Shown here: positions 7,593-16,040 of the stretch, in pieces | Numbering within the stretch: the stretch's first letter is position 1 | Layout: every line of letters begins with the position of its first letter | DNA from: JBPYCR01 sp051846915 | Lineage (GTDB): Bacteria; Bacillota; Bacilli; Bacillales; Amphibacillaceae | Direction: 5' to 3' | Assembly: GCF_051846915.1 (NCBI RefSeq) | Contig: NZ_JBPYCR010000014.1 | Location: 13,621 to 77,620, forward strand | DNA: 64,000 bases | Position numbers and translations under genes: made by a program | Notes under the pieces: model-generated | Seen by the model: only the letters and a program-made list of their open reading frames with translations | What the model was told of the DNA's origin: nothing | Databases searched by the model: none

Positions 7593-8861
7593 ATGAAAAT
7601 CATCACCTATAACCAATATCAAAATCAGGTCACGACGGAAAACGATGCATTAACCCAATCGATTGACGATACTGTATTGGAAATTATTAATCACGTACGC
7701 AAGACAGGCGACAAAGCATTATTTCACTATGCAAAAACTCTCGATCATGTCGACCTGGATCAATTGCTCGTAACTAAAGAAGAATTTCTAGAAGCAGAAA
7801 ACCAAGTTGACAAATCATTTATAGCTGCTTTAACTGAGGCAAAGGAAAATATTACTTTTTTTCACGAAGCCCAAAAAGAAAATTCGTGGTTTGTACATAA
7901 AGATAACGGCATTATGCTCGGACAACAGATCACACCAATGGATAAAGTCGGCATTTACGTACCCGGCGGAAAAGCTGCTTACCCATCAACCGTGTTAATG
8001 AACTCCATTCCTGCCAAAATAGCGGGTGTACCTTCGATTGCAATGACTACACCTCCACAGGCAAACGGAAAAATAAATCCGCACGTGCTTGTGGCCGCCT
8101 CGTTAGCTGGAATTGATCGGGTATATAAAATCGGGGGTGCTCAAGCAATTGCCGCTCTCGCTTACGGCACGGAGTCGGTTGCTAAAGTAGACAAAATTGT
8201 CGGCCCTGGAAACGCCTATGTTGCTCGGGCAAAAAAATGGGTGTTCGGTGATGTTGCAATTGATATGATTGCCGGACCAAGTGAAATTTGTGTGGTTGCA
8301 GATGAATCTGCGAATGCCCACTATATTGCTGCTGACCTGCTCTCCCAGGCTGAGCATGATGAACAAGCAACCGCGATTTGCATTACGACTAGTCCTGCAC
8401 TAGCTGAAAAAGTAAAAGATGAAGTGGAAAAACAAATGAACATGCTCGAACGAAAAGAAATTATACAAGCTTCGATCAACCAAAACGGTCGTATTATTAT
8501 TGCAGATTCATTGGAAGAGGCATTTCAACTCGTAAATGAACTTGCTCCGGAGCATTTACAATTAATGATTCAACAAGCAACTGATTACCTATCTTATGTG
8601 CGTCATGCCGGTGCTATTTTTCTAGGGCATTATTCCCCGGAGCCATTGGGCGATTATTTGGCAGGCCCGAACCATACACTTCCAACTAGTGGAACGGCAA
8701 AATTTGCTTCACCTTTAGGCGTTTATGATTTCACGAAAAAATCAAGCATCATCAACTACTCTAAAGAAGCTTTGCTAGATGCATCAGAGAGCATTGTGAC
8801 ACTTGCTGAAATGGAAGGCTTAACCGCCCACGCCAATTCGATTAAGGTCAGGAAAAAATAG
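7593..8861 (+). CDS. hisD: Histidinol dehydrogenase
   Basis: Zinc and NAD-dependent enzyme (422 aa) catalysing the last two oxidations, histidinol to histidine. Motifs are 'PGGKAAYPSTVLMN', 'GPGNAYVARAKKWVFG', 'IAGPSEICVVADE', the zinc/catalytic region 'LLSQAEHDEQA' and 'NELAPEHLQL', and 'AGPNHTLPTSG'. The ATG at 7593 is chosen over a GTG at 7584 because GGAG at 7581-7584 is 8 bases away; the GTG would overlap that site. The gap to the hisG stop is only 5 bases. Confidence 0.92.
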   Translation: MKIITYNQYQNQVTTENDALTQSIDDTVLEIINHVRKTGDKALFHYAKTLDHVDLDQLLVTKEEFLEAENQVDKSFIAALTEAKENITFFHEAQKENSWFVHKDNGIMLGQQITPMDKVGIYVPGGKAAYPSTVLMNSIPAKIAGVPSIAMTTPPQANGKINPHVLVAASLAGIDRVYKIGGAQAIAALAYGTESVAKVDKIVGPGNAYVARAKKWVFGDVAIDMIAGPSEICVVADESANAHYIAADLLSQAEHDEQATAICITTSPALAEKVKDEVEKQMNMLERKEIIQASINQNGRIIIADSLEEAFQLVNELAPEHLQLMIQQATDYLSYVRHAGAIFLGHYSPEPLGDYLAGPNHTLPTSGTAKFASPLGVYDFTKKSSIINYSKEALLDASESIVTLAEMEGLTAHANSIKVRKK

Positions 8862-8898
8862 GGAGATAATTTAATCTAAAAAGAAGGGATGATGTAAT

Positions 8899-9486
8899 TT
8901 GCGCGAACATCAAATAGCTAGAGAAACTGCAGAAACAGCGATAAAACTTGATTTATTAATTGATGGTGAAGGAAAGGCTAACATTAAAACGGGAGTCGGA
9001 TTCTTTGACCATATGCTCGTTTTGTTAGCTGGGCACGGCTTGTTTGACCTTACCGTTCAATGCGACGGCGATCTGGTAGTGGACCAACATCACACAGTTG
9101 AAGATGTGGGTATTGCGCTCGGTCAGGCTTTTAGCGAGAGCATCGGCTCCAAAGAAGGGATCAACCGCTACGCCACAGTGACCGTTCCTATGGATGAGGC
9201 TCTATCGACTGTTTCGGTTGATATTAGCGGCAGACCTTATCTCGTTTATCATGTAGAAGGGTTGAAGAATAAAGCAGGTTCGTTTGACACGGAGCTGGTG
9301 GAGGAATTTTTTCAAGCATTCGCCAGTCACGCTAAAATTACCCTACATATAAATTTAGCTTATGGCAGGAACACGCACCATATGATTGAATCGATTTTCA
9401 AAGCATTTGGCCGAGCGCTTGATACAGCGAGCAGCATAAATCCGCGCGTTAAAGGAGTTCCTTCAACAAAAGGAGTGCTCGAATAG
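8899..9486 (+). CDS. hisB: Imidazoleglycerol-phosphate dehydratase
   Basis: Manganese enzyme (195 aa) that dehydrates imidazole glycerol phosphate. Metal-binding repeats are visible as 'FFDHMLVLLAGHG', 'DQHHTVEDVGIALGQAF' and 'GRNTHHMIESIFKAFGRAL'; the C-terminus is 'RVKGVPSTKGVLE'. Single-domain form without the phosphatase of enteric HisB, consistent with a separate hisJ. The start is TTG at 8899 after AAGGGATGAT. Unusually, the next gene is hisA, not hisH: 292 bases of repeat-rich DNA follow. Confidence 0.91.
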   Translation: MREHQIARETAETAIKLDLLIDGEGKANIKTGVGFFDHMLVLLAGHGLFDLTVQCDGDLVVDQHHTVEDVGIALGQAFSESIGSKEGINRYATVTVPMDEALSTVSVDISGRPYLVYHVEGLKNKAGSFDTELVEEFFQAFASHAKITLHINLAYGRNTHHMIESIFKAFGRALDTASSINPRVKGVPSTKGVLE

Positions 9487-9523
9487 TAAGATTCTATGCT
9501 GCAATTGGATGAGTGTCGTTTTC

Positions 9524-9711
9524 TGACGAGTGGTATTGATTGTTTGACGAGCGTTGCTCCATCATTGACGCGCGTTACTTGGTGCTTGATGCGCGGTGCT
9601 CGGTGTCTGACGCACGATGCTCCATCCTTGACGCGCGTTCCTCGGTACCTGTCGCGCGTTTCTCGGCTTTCACGAGCGTTCCCTTCCTCATGACGAGCGG
9701 GGCTGATCGTT
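9524..9711 (+). repeat. 21-bp tandem repeat array, about 9 units, in the hisB-hisA gap
   Basis: Nine degenerate units with a 21-base period, starting at 9524, 9545, 9566, 9587, 9608, 9629, 9650, 9670 and 9691. The core is TGACGNGCGTTNCTC plus six variable bases; examples are TGACGAGCGTTGCTC (9545) and TGACGCGCGTTCCTC (9629). The array is more GC-rich than its surroundings. Because 21 is a multiple of 3, frames through it stay open and give 7-residue repeats (such as 'LDARCSV'), but none has a ribosome site. It should be transcribed as part of the his mRNA. A second array with the same core is at 53381-53586. Confidence 0.85.
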
Positions 9712-9778
9712 TAAGAAGAAATTTCTATTAAGCAATCTAGCAACAATTTTTTACAAAATATTTTTTACGGAGTTGACA

Positions 9779-10489
9779 ATGATGATTATTTTTCCGGCAA
9801 TCGATATTCGAAATGGAAAATGTGTTCGTCTTATTCAGGGCGATTATAACCAAGAAAAGGTGTACAATGACTCCCCTGTTGATACTGCGAAAACGTGGGA
9901 AGAAAAAGGCGCTAATTATATTCATATCGTGGATCTAGATGGAGCTAAGACTGGAGACTCCATTAATAAATCGATTATAAAAGATATCGCCAATGCAACA
10001 ACTATTCCCGTTCAAGTAGGTGGCGGGATTCGTTCAATGGAAATTATTGACTATTACTTAACGAGTGGGGTCGATCGTGTCATTATTGGCACAGCAGCAA
10101 TTCAAAATAAGGCATTTCTCCAGGCAGCTGTCGAAAAATATAAAGAAAAGATTGCTGTTTCCATCGATGCACGAGGTGGTTATGTTGCGACTGATGGCTG
10201 GACAGACACAAGTACAGTGAAGGCACTTGATTTAATAAAAGAACTGGAAACCATAGGTGTTCACACTATTGTTTATACCGATATCTTAAAAGATGGGATG
10301 CTGCAAGGTCCTAATTTAGACGAACAACAGATGGTAAACGAAGCCACTTCGATGAATGTTATTGCTTCCGGTGGTGTTACTACTAAAAATGATATTAATA
10401 ATTTACAAGCTTTAAATATGTATGGGACGATTATCGGTAAAGCACTGTATGACGGAAAATTAAATTTCGAATCGATTATGGAGGGATAA
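9779..10489 (+). CDS. hisA: ProFAR isomerase
   Basis: Phosphoribosylformimino-5-aminoimidazole carboxamide ribotide isomerase, a (beta/alpha)8 barrel of about 236 aa. The catalytic aspartates are in 'FPAIDIRNGKCVRL' and 'IVYTDILKDGMLQGPN'; phosphate-binding segments are 'VGGGIRS' and 'VIASGGVTT'. GGAG at 9769-9772 serves either ATG 9779 or ATG 9782; a TTG at 9773 is too close to it. It lies downstream of the repeat array and 3 bases before hisF. Confidence 0.9.
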   Translation: MMIIFPAIDIRNGKCVRLIQGDYNQEKVYNDSPVDTAKTWEEKGANYIHIVDLDGAKTGDSINKSIIKDIANATTIPVQVGGGIRSMEIIDYYLTSGVDRVIIGTAAIQNKAFLQAAVEKYKEKIAVSIDARGGYVATDGWTDTSTVKALDLIKELETIGVHTIVYTDILKDGMLQGPNLDEQQMVNEATSMNVIASGGVTTKNDINNLQALNMYGTIIGKALYDGKLNFESIMEG

Positions 10490-10492
10490 CGA

Positions 10493-11248
10493 ATGACAAT
10501 AAAACGAATTATACCTTGCTTAGACATAGACAAAGGACGAGTAGTTAAAGGACAAAAATTCCAAAACATGCAGGATGTTGATGATCCGGTAACACTTGCA
10601 AAACAATATGATCTCGATTTTGCTGATGAATTATTTATGCTAGATATTACCCGGGAAGAGCGAGCAACTTTCCTTGATCTTGTTAAACAAGTGGCAAATG
10701 AAATATCCATTCCACTCACAGTTGGCGGCGGAATACGTTCACTGGAAGATATCGATGAAGTCTTGCAAGCTGGCGCCCATAAAATATCCATTACAAGTGC
10801 TGCTATTGAAGATCCGGAGTTGCTGCAAAAGGCAGTTGAAAAATACGGAAGTGAGCGTATTGCCCTAGCAATTGACGCTAAAAAAGTCGGTGAAAACAAA
10901 TGGAACGCTTTTACGAAAGGCGGACGTAACGACTCTGGTTTAGATGCAATCGAATGGGCAATGCAAGGTGAAAAGTTCGGCGTATCAGAAATTCTCGTAA
11001 ATTCCATTGACGCAGATGGTGAAAAGTCAGGTTTTGACATTGCATTGAACAAGGCGATGGCAGATGCAGTAAACATTCCGATCATCGCAAGCGGTGGTGC
11101 CGGTGAGCTTGATCATTTTCGCGAAGTATTAACCGATGGAAATGCAGATGCAGCATTGGCAGCCTCTGTATTTCACTATGAGGAAATTATTATATCCGAC
11201 TTAAAAGAATATTTATTAAACTTCGATATCCCGGTAGGTGAAATTTAA
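10493..11248 (+). CDS. hisF: Imidazole glycerol phosphate synthase cyclase subunit
   Basis: Barrel subunit (251 aa) that uses ammonia and PRFAR to make imidazole glycerol phosphate and AICAR. The catalytic aspartates are present (Asp11 in 'IIPCLDIDKGRVVKG' and the one in 'LAIDAKKV'). Residues corresponding to the ammonia gate of Thermotoga HisF (Arg5, Glu in 'ADELF', Lys in 'AHKIS', Glu in 'VSEIL') are also kept, so a HisH partner is expected somewhere. Departures from the usual family sequence are a loop two residues shorter after 'MLDIT' and 'SITSAA' where 'SINSAA' is usual. GGAGGG precedes the ATG. No hisH is found in the window. Confidence 0.88.
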   Translation: MTIKRIIPCLDIDKGRVVKGQKFQNMQDVDDPVTLAKQYDLDFADELFMLDITREERATFLDLVKQVANEISIPLTVGGGIRSLEDIDEVLQAGAHKISITSAAIEDPELLQKAVEKYGSERIALAIDAKKVGENKWNAFTKGGRNDSGLDAIEWAMQGEKFGVSEILVNSIDADGEKSGFDIALNKAMADAVNIPIIASGGAGELDHFREVLTDGNADAALAASVFHYEEIIISDLKEYLLNFDIPVGEI

Positions 11249-11892
11249 TGGCGTCAGTAAACATTTCAGAGTTAGCTTTTGATGAGAACGGCCTTATTCC
11301 CGCCATCGTTCAAGACGACACAACTGGTAAAGTCCTTATGCTTGCGTATATGAATGAAGAGGCCTTACAAAAAACAATGGATACAAAAGAAACGTGGTTT
11401 TACAGCCGGTCTCGAGAAGAGCTATGGAACAAAGGAGCTACTTCCGGAAACAAACAAACGGTAAAAAGTTTATCCTCTGATTGCGACAGTGATGCATTAC
11501 TAGTTTCTGTTGAACCAGCAGGACCTGCATGTCACACAGGCGAATTTTCCTGTTTCTTTAATACAATGTTTACAGCAAAAGATGACTTCCGTGAAGTTGT
11601 TCATGACATTATCCGTATTATTCAGGAGCGCAAAGAAAATCCGGTGGACGGTTCCTATACGACTTATCTTTTCCGGGAAGGCATTGATAAAGTACTTAAA
11701 AAAGTTGGTGAAGAAACGAGCGAAGTCATTATCGGAGCAAAAAATAATGATAAAGATGAAATAAAGTGGGAAATTTCCGACCTAATCTACCACACACTCG
11801 TTTTAATGAATATGACGGATGTCTCTATATCCGACATTAAAGAAGAATTATATCAAAGGCACATTCAAAAAAAGGAAGAAACGAATGAGTAA
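11248..11892 (+). CDS. hisI: Phosphoribosyl-AMP cyclohydrolase / phosphoribosyl-ATP pyrophosphatase
   Basis: Bifunctional HisIE protein (214 aa) performing steps 2 and 3 of the pathway. The N-terminal cyclohydrolase domain (about 1-115) shows 'WFYSRSREELWNKG', 'DCDSDALLVSV' and the zinc-binding 'GPACHTGEFSCF'. The C-terminal pyrophosphohydrolase domain (about 120-205) shows 'KVLKKVGEETSEVIIGAKN' and 'EISDLIYHTLVLM'. The ATG overlaps the hisF stop (TAATG), and its own end overlaps hisC by 8 bases. Confidence 0.91.
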   Translation: MASVNISELAFDENGLIPAIVQDDTTGKVLMLAYMNEEALQKTMDTKETWFYSRSREELWNKGATSGNKQTVKSLSSDCDSDALLVSVEPAGPACHTGEFSCFFNTMFTAKDDFREVVHDIIRIIQERKENPVDGSYTTYLFREGIDKVLKKVGEETSEVIIGAKNNDKDEIKWEISDLIYHTLVLMNMTDVSISDIKEELYQRHIQKKEETNE

Positions 11893-12943
11893 ATTTTGGA
11901 GCACAATGGCAAAGCGTGCTGTACCATACGTTCCAGGGGAACAGCTTAACAGAAATATATTAAAGCTGAATACGAATGAAAATCCGTATCCTCCCTCCCC
12001 TTCCGTTTTGGAGGCAATTAATAAGGAGTCGAATCGGGATTTACGCCTCTATCCGTCCCCTACCATGGATGAACTACGCGAGTCGATCGCACATGAATAT
12101 GGTTTGGACAAACAGAACGTATTTATTGGAAATGGCTCGGATGAAGTATTGGCTTTTTCCTTTATGGCGTTTTTTGAGCCTGGGAAGGCCATCCGCTATC
12201 CGGCAATCACCTACAGTTTTTATCCAGTCTATGCCAAACTTTTTAACATTGATGCAGAAGAAATTGAGTTGAATGAGGATTTTAGCATTAAAGCAGCTGA
12301 TTTCTTTTATTCTGAAGGCGGCGTAATCTTTCCGAATCCTAACGCTCCGACAAGTATTTTTTTGCCATTGGACGAAGTTGAACGCATCGTTAAAAAAAAT
12401 CCAAACACAGTTGTCATTTTTGATGAAGCTTATGTTGACTTTGCCGAAGAATCCGCCGTGTCGCTTGTATCAAAATATGAAAACTTACTAGTCATTCAGA
12501 CGATGTCCAAGTCAAGATCACTTGCCGGGTTAAGAATTGGTTTTGCACTAGGGAATGAGCACCTTATTGAAGCACTCATCCGAATGAAGGATTCATTTAA
12601 CTCCTACCCCGTCGACCGTCTAGCTATGGCCGGTGCCAAAGCGGCAATAGAAGATACTTCTTATTTTCAGCAAACAACGAAAAAGATTATCACGACACGG
12701 GAATGGGTTAGCGAAAAATTGAAACAGCTTGGATTTTATGTTCTTCCATCGCAAACAAATTTTATATTTGCACGTCATGAAACAATTACTGCTGAAACAA
12801 TATACTCTAGCCTAAAAGCAGCGGATGTGCTTGTGCGCTACTTTGGCAAAAAACCGATCGACAATTATTTGCGTATTACTATAGGCACGGATGAAGAAAT
12901 GGAAGTATTTTTTAAAAAACTTTCTATGATTGTTGATAAATAA
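11885..12943 (+). CDS. hisC: Histidinol-phosphate aminotransferase
   Basis: PLP-dependent class I/II aminotransferase (352 aa) converting imidazole acetol phosphate to histidinol phosphate. Features are 'LNTNENPYPPSP', 'GNGSDEVLAF', 'FPNPNAPTSIF', the PLP-aspartate region 'VIFDEAYVDFAE', the lysine in 'TMSKSRSLAGLRIGFALG' and the C-terminal arginine region 'NYLRITIGT'. The ATG at 11885 follows AAAGGAAG; the frame is open upstream but inside hisI. Placing hisC at the end of the his operon, rather than in an aro/trp cluster as in B. subtilis, gives the operon its own aminotransferase. Confidence 0.9.
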   Translation: MSKFWSTMAKRAVPYVPGEQLNRNILKLNTNENPYPPSPSVLEAINKESNRDLRLYPSPTMDELRESIAHEYGLDKQNVFIGNGSDEVLAFSFMAFFEPGKAIRYPAITYSFYPVYAKLFNIDAEEIELNEDFSIKAADFFYSEGGVIFPNPNAPTSIFLPLDEVERIVKKNPNTVVIFDEAYVDFAEESAVSLVSKYENLLVIQTMSKSRSLAGLRIGFALGNEHLIEALIRMKDSFNSYPVDRLAMAGAKAAIEDTSYFQQTTKKIITTREWVSEKLKQLGFYVLPSQTNFIFARHETITAETIYSSLKAADVLVRYFGKKPIDNYLRITIGTDEEMEVFFKKLSMIVDK

Positions 12944-12950
12944 TCAATCT

Positions 12951-12972
12951 GACCCTGCAAATTTGTAGGGTC
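12951..12972 (+). terminator. Weak hairpin after hisC
   Basis: GACCCT (12951-12956) pairs with AGGGTC (12967-12972) right after the hisC stop. Only scattered T residues follow, so termination may be inefficient and some transcripts may enter nagA. Confidence 0.4.
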
Positions 12973-13016
12973 TCATTCATTTATGTGCACTATCGAAAAG
13001 AGGGGGACAGGAAACC

Positions 13017-14180
13017 TTGACGCGTTCACAATCGATACTAATTGAAAATGTAACCATCTGCACTGAAAATGAACTAACCTCTAACAGCTCCCTCCTGCTA
13101 TCCGATGGAATAATTCAGGCGATTAATCCGGAGTGCAGACCATCAACAGCCAAAATCATTGACGGATCTAACCTTTATGCCCTGCCCGGTTTTATCGACA
13201 CCCATATTCACGGTGCTTATGGAGCAGACGTTATGGATGCAACTGAATTTGCATTAGATACGATTGCCCGCGCCTTGCCAAAGGAAGGCACAACAAGTTT
13301 TCTTGCAACGACGATAACGCAATCCAAATCGCAAATCGAAAAAGCGTTAATTAATGCCGCAAATTATCGTGCGAAAGAAAACTTTGCTGAAATGATAGGT
13401 ATTCACTTAGAAGGACCTTTTATTGAACAAAGTAAAAAAGGAGCACAGCCCGAGCAACACATTCTTAAACCCGATATTGAGCTTTTTAAGAGATGGCAAC
13501 AGCTTTCCAACAATAGCGTTAAGCAAATTACGCTTGCACCTGAGCACGATAAGGATGGCAGTTTCATCTCACTCTTATCAAAGGATGGTGTGAACATATC
13601 TGTCGGTCATTCGTCGATAACGTATCGCGATCTTAAAAAGGCTGTGCGGCACGGCGTTCGACATGTGACCCATTTATGTAATGCCATGCCAAGCCTGCAT
13701 CATCGCGAAGTCGGTACCATCGGAGCTGCATTTTTGTTACAAGAACTTTATGCGGAAATTATTGCAGATAACATTCATGTGTCGAAAGAGATGTTGCAGA
13801 TTATTTATAACAATATAGGCAGTGACCGGCTTATAATAATAACCGATGCGATGAAAGCTAAAGGGATGCAAAACGGAACATATGAACTTGGCGGACAAAC
13901 CGTAAACGTTTTGAACAATAAAGCAACACTGCCCGATGGTACATTAGCAGGTAGTCTGCTCAAAATGAACGAAGCAGCCAAGAATTTATTAGCTCTTAAT
14001 GGAGTAACGTTACAAGATATTGTGAAAATGACATCAGTAAACCCAGCCAAAACACTTAGTATTTTTGATGAAAAAGGCAGCATTCACGAAGGTAAAGATG
14101 CTGATATTGTGCTTCTAGACCGTGATTTCCGTGTGAAATACACCATTTGCCGCGGAAGTATCGTTTATAGGGGTGAATAG
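13017..14180 (+). CDS. nagA: N-acetylglucosamine-6-phosphate deacetylase
   Basis: Cytoplasmic amidohydrolase (387 aa) removing acetate from GlcNAc-6-phosphate, used for amino-sugar catabolism and wall recycling. Metal ligands and active site are 'GFIDTHIHGAYGADVMD', 'HLEGPFIEQSKKGA', 'SVGHSSITY', 'THLCNAM' and the catalytic aspartate in 'IITDAMKAKGM'. The start is TTG at 13017, after a G-rich site and AGGA. It is followed with one base spacing by nagB. The usual GntR-type repressor gene (nagR) is not next to it. Confidence 0.9.
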   Translation: MTRSQSILIENVTICTENELTSNSSLLLSDGIIQAINPECRPSTAKIIDGSNLYALPGFIDTHIHGAYGADVMDATEFALDTIARALPKEGTTSFLATTITQSKSQIEKALINAANYRAKENFAEMIGIHLEGPFIEQSKKGAQPEQHILKPDIELFKRWQQLSNNSVKQITLAPEHDKDGSFISLLSKDGVNISVGHSSITYRDLKKAVRHGVRHVTHLCNAMPSLHHREVGTIGAAFLLQELYAEIIADNIHVSKEMLQIIYNNIGSDRLIIITDAMKAKGMQNGTYELGGQTVNVLNNKATLPDGTLAGSLLKMNEAAKNLLALNGVTLQDIVKMTSVNPAKTLSIFDEKGSIHEGKDADIVLLDRDFRVKYTICRGSIVYRGE

Positions 14181-14181
14181 C

Positions 14182-14907
14182 ATGCAAATCATAATCGTAA
14201 AGGACAAAGAGGAACTCGCTGAAAAGGCTATTTCCTTTCTTCTCAAGAGAGTAAGCAATTTAACCATACCCGTATTAGGACTTGCTACTGGCTCGACTCC
14301 CATCAAATTATATGCAAAAATGGTTGAAGCTTATAAACAAAACAATATTTCTTTTAATCATACAAAAACCTTTAATTTAGATGAATATGTTGGTTTGCCT
14401 AAAAGTCACCCAAACAGTTTCCATTACTATATGAAACACCATTTATTTACGCACGTAGACATTTCCACGAAAAATACCTTTTTACCAAATGGATTGACCA
14501 AAGATCCCGACTTAGAATGCTTGCGCTATGAACAAATGATTAAGAAGTTCGGAGCTATTGATTTGCAAATTCTTGGTCTAGGTGTAAATGGACATATCGG
14601 ATTTAATGAGCCTGGAACTTCGTTTCACACTCGAACACATGTCGTTCAACTAAATGAAGTAACACGTCAAACAAATTCAAAACACTTCCAATCAATTTCC
14701 GAAGTCCCGATGAAAGCAATTACAATGGGTATTGGTACAATTATGGATAGTAAAGAAATATTATTGCTCGTTTCCGGAAAAGAAAAAAGAACCATTATAA
14801 AAAAAGCTCTTTACGATAAAATCACTATTGACATTCCAGCATCTGTCTTGCAATACCATCCAAACGTCCATGTTATTGTTGATGAAGCAGCTGCTAAGTA
14901 CATCTAG
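14182..14907 (+). CDS. nagB: Glucosamine-6-phosphate deaminase
   Basis: Enzyme (241 aa) converting glucosamine-6-phosphate to fructose-6-phosphate and ammonia. Motifs are 'GLATGSTPIKLY', the catalytic aspartate region 'TFNLDEYVGLP', 'HPNSFHYYM' and 'GLGVNGHIGFNEPGTSF'. The ATG at 14182 is used, because AGGGGTGA is 8 bases upstream; the GTG at 14173 lies inside nagA and inside this site. The product of nagA is its substrate. A long stem-loop follows. Confidence 0.9.
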   Translation: MQIIIVKDKEELAEKAISFLLKRVSNLTIPVLGLATGSTPIKLYAKMVEAYKQNNISFNHTKTFNLDEYVGLPKSHPNSFHYYMKHHLFTHVDISTKNTFLPNGLTKDPDLECLRYEQMIKKFGAIDLQILGLGVNGHIGFNEPGTSFHTRTHVVQLNEVTRQTNSKHFQSISEVPMKAITMGIGTIMDSKEILLLVSGKEKRTIIKKALYDKITIDIPASVLQYHPNVHVIVDEAAAKYI

Positions 14908-14927
14908 ATTATTTTCATTAAAATGAT

Positions 14928-14962
14928 CCCCTAAAAGGTGTATGCAGCACACCTTTTAGGGG
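14928..14962 (+). terminator. Stem-loop after nagB
   Basis: A perfect 14-base stem (CCCCTAAAAGGTGT, 14928-14941, with its complement at 14949-14962) around a 7-base loop. The downstream T tract is poor (GAGTATTATTG). It is a very stable structure that could act as a terminator or as an mRNA 3' stabiliser. Confidence 0.65.
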
Positions 14963-15116
14963 AGAGTATTATTGTTCAACTTCAACTATCTTATTAACTT
15001 TACTATTTTTCCCCATTCAACCATCATTTAAGTAATTTAACGGCACAATAAGGGATGTTCCTCGTTAGAACGATGTGACATGGAATAATATAGCATTTTA
15101 AATCAATTGCTTCTAT

Positions 15117-15863
15117 TTATACTTTCCGCTCAATGTCAGCTTTTTCCTTCATTTCCTCAATCACTTTTTGAACTTCTTGCATGGATTGTTGTTGTTGAAT
15201 TTGGGCTTTAATACTATCTTTTAATTCTTTAAGCTCTGGTAAGTCTTCGTTTTGTTCTTTTAACCGATCATAGTATTCATTGATTTCTTCATCTGTAACT
15301 TCTGTATCAGATATCGCCTTTGAATACTTTTCTAACGTTAATTCAAACTTCAGTTGATCTTTAAAACCATCCTCAGTTAAATGAAATTGCTCCATCAATG
15401 TTGTTAAACCTTCTCCATTTGCTGATTTAATGGTTTCGAGCTCGGTGGATACTTCTTCGTCCTCAATAACCACCCCTTCTTTTTCCGCTCCTTGCATAAT
15501 TAACTCACGTTCTATCAATGAATCAATCGTGCGTTTCTTTAGTTCATCCTGTGCGACTTCTTCCTCTGTTTGATTAGCTTGTGCCTTTACTTGTGGGTAG
15601 ATGTTATTGTATTGATCACCTTTTACATCATTTCCATTTATATTTAAGACAACTTGATCCGCATCCATTTTTTCTTCTTCTGATATTTCAATTTCTTGTC
15701 CAGCTTGGCCTTCTTTTCCGGCATTGTCTTCGTTCTCGGATGCTTTACTTTCTTCCTTTGTTTCATCGTTCGCATCATTCTTTGTATCATCTGATTTGTC
15801 ACCGCATGCAGCTAATCCAACTGCAAGTATCATTGCAGCAACAATTACGATCCATTTTTTCAT
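15117..15863 (-). CDS. SurA N-terminal-like lipoprotein
   Basis: Lipoprotein of 248 aa with signal peptide and lipobox 'VGLAAC'. A long acidic low-complexity linker (about 21-65) precedes a SurA/PrsA-type N-terminal chaperone domain ('LIERELIMQGAEKEG', 'TLEKYSKAISDTEVTDEEINEYYDRL'). The parvulin (PPIase) domain of PrsA is absent, so it would be a binding chaperone rather than an isomerase. It probably acts on secreted proteins at the outer face of the membrane; that role is inferred from the fold. GAGGGA precedes the ATG. It appears monocistronic. Confidence 0.75.
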   Translation of the reverse strand: MKKWIVIVAAMILAVGLAACGDKSDDTKNDANDETKEESKASENEDNAGKEGQAGQEIEISEEEKMDADQVVLNINGNDVKGDQYNNIYPQVKAQANQTEEEVAQDELKKRTIDSLIERELIMQGAEKEGVVIEDEEVSTELETIKSANGEGLTTLMEQFHLTEDGFKDQLKFELTLEKYSKAISDTEVTDEEINEYYDRLKEQNEDLPELKELKDSIKAQIQQQQSMQEVQKVIEEMKEKADIERKV

Positions 15864-16040
15864 TACATTGTTCCCTCATTTCATAACAGTCTATAATTAT
15901 TCAAACATATTTCTAATGCAAATAGCAAGTACATGTGTTTAACAAAAATCGTACAATCACCCATTGGACAAGGCTTAATCGAATATATAACAATTTTATA
16001 ACAGATATGCCTTTTCGTTCTATATTTGTGCCACATTTAC

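Noticed and set aside
9524..9711. Possible CRISPR array
   Set aside because: Units are contiguous and degenerate, with no spacers and no cas genes.
9496..9731. Two plus-strand frames (65 and 63 codons) with 7-residue repeats across the hisB-hisA array
   Set aside because: No ribosome site, and the repeats follow from a 21-base period that lacks stops. They are explained by the DNA array.
10273..11085. 270-codon minus-strand frame opposite hisA/hisF
   Set aside because: It is fully antisense to two clear barrel enzymes and is serine-rich in the way typical of shadow frames, with no domain.
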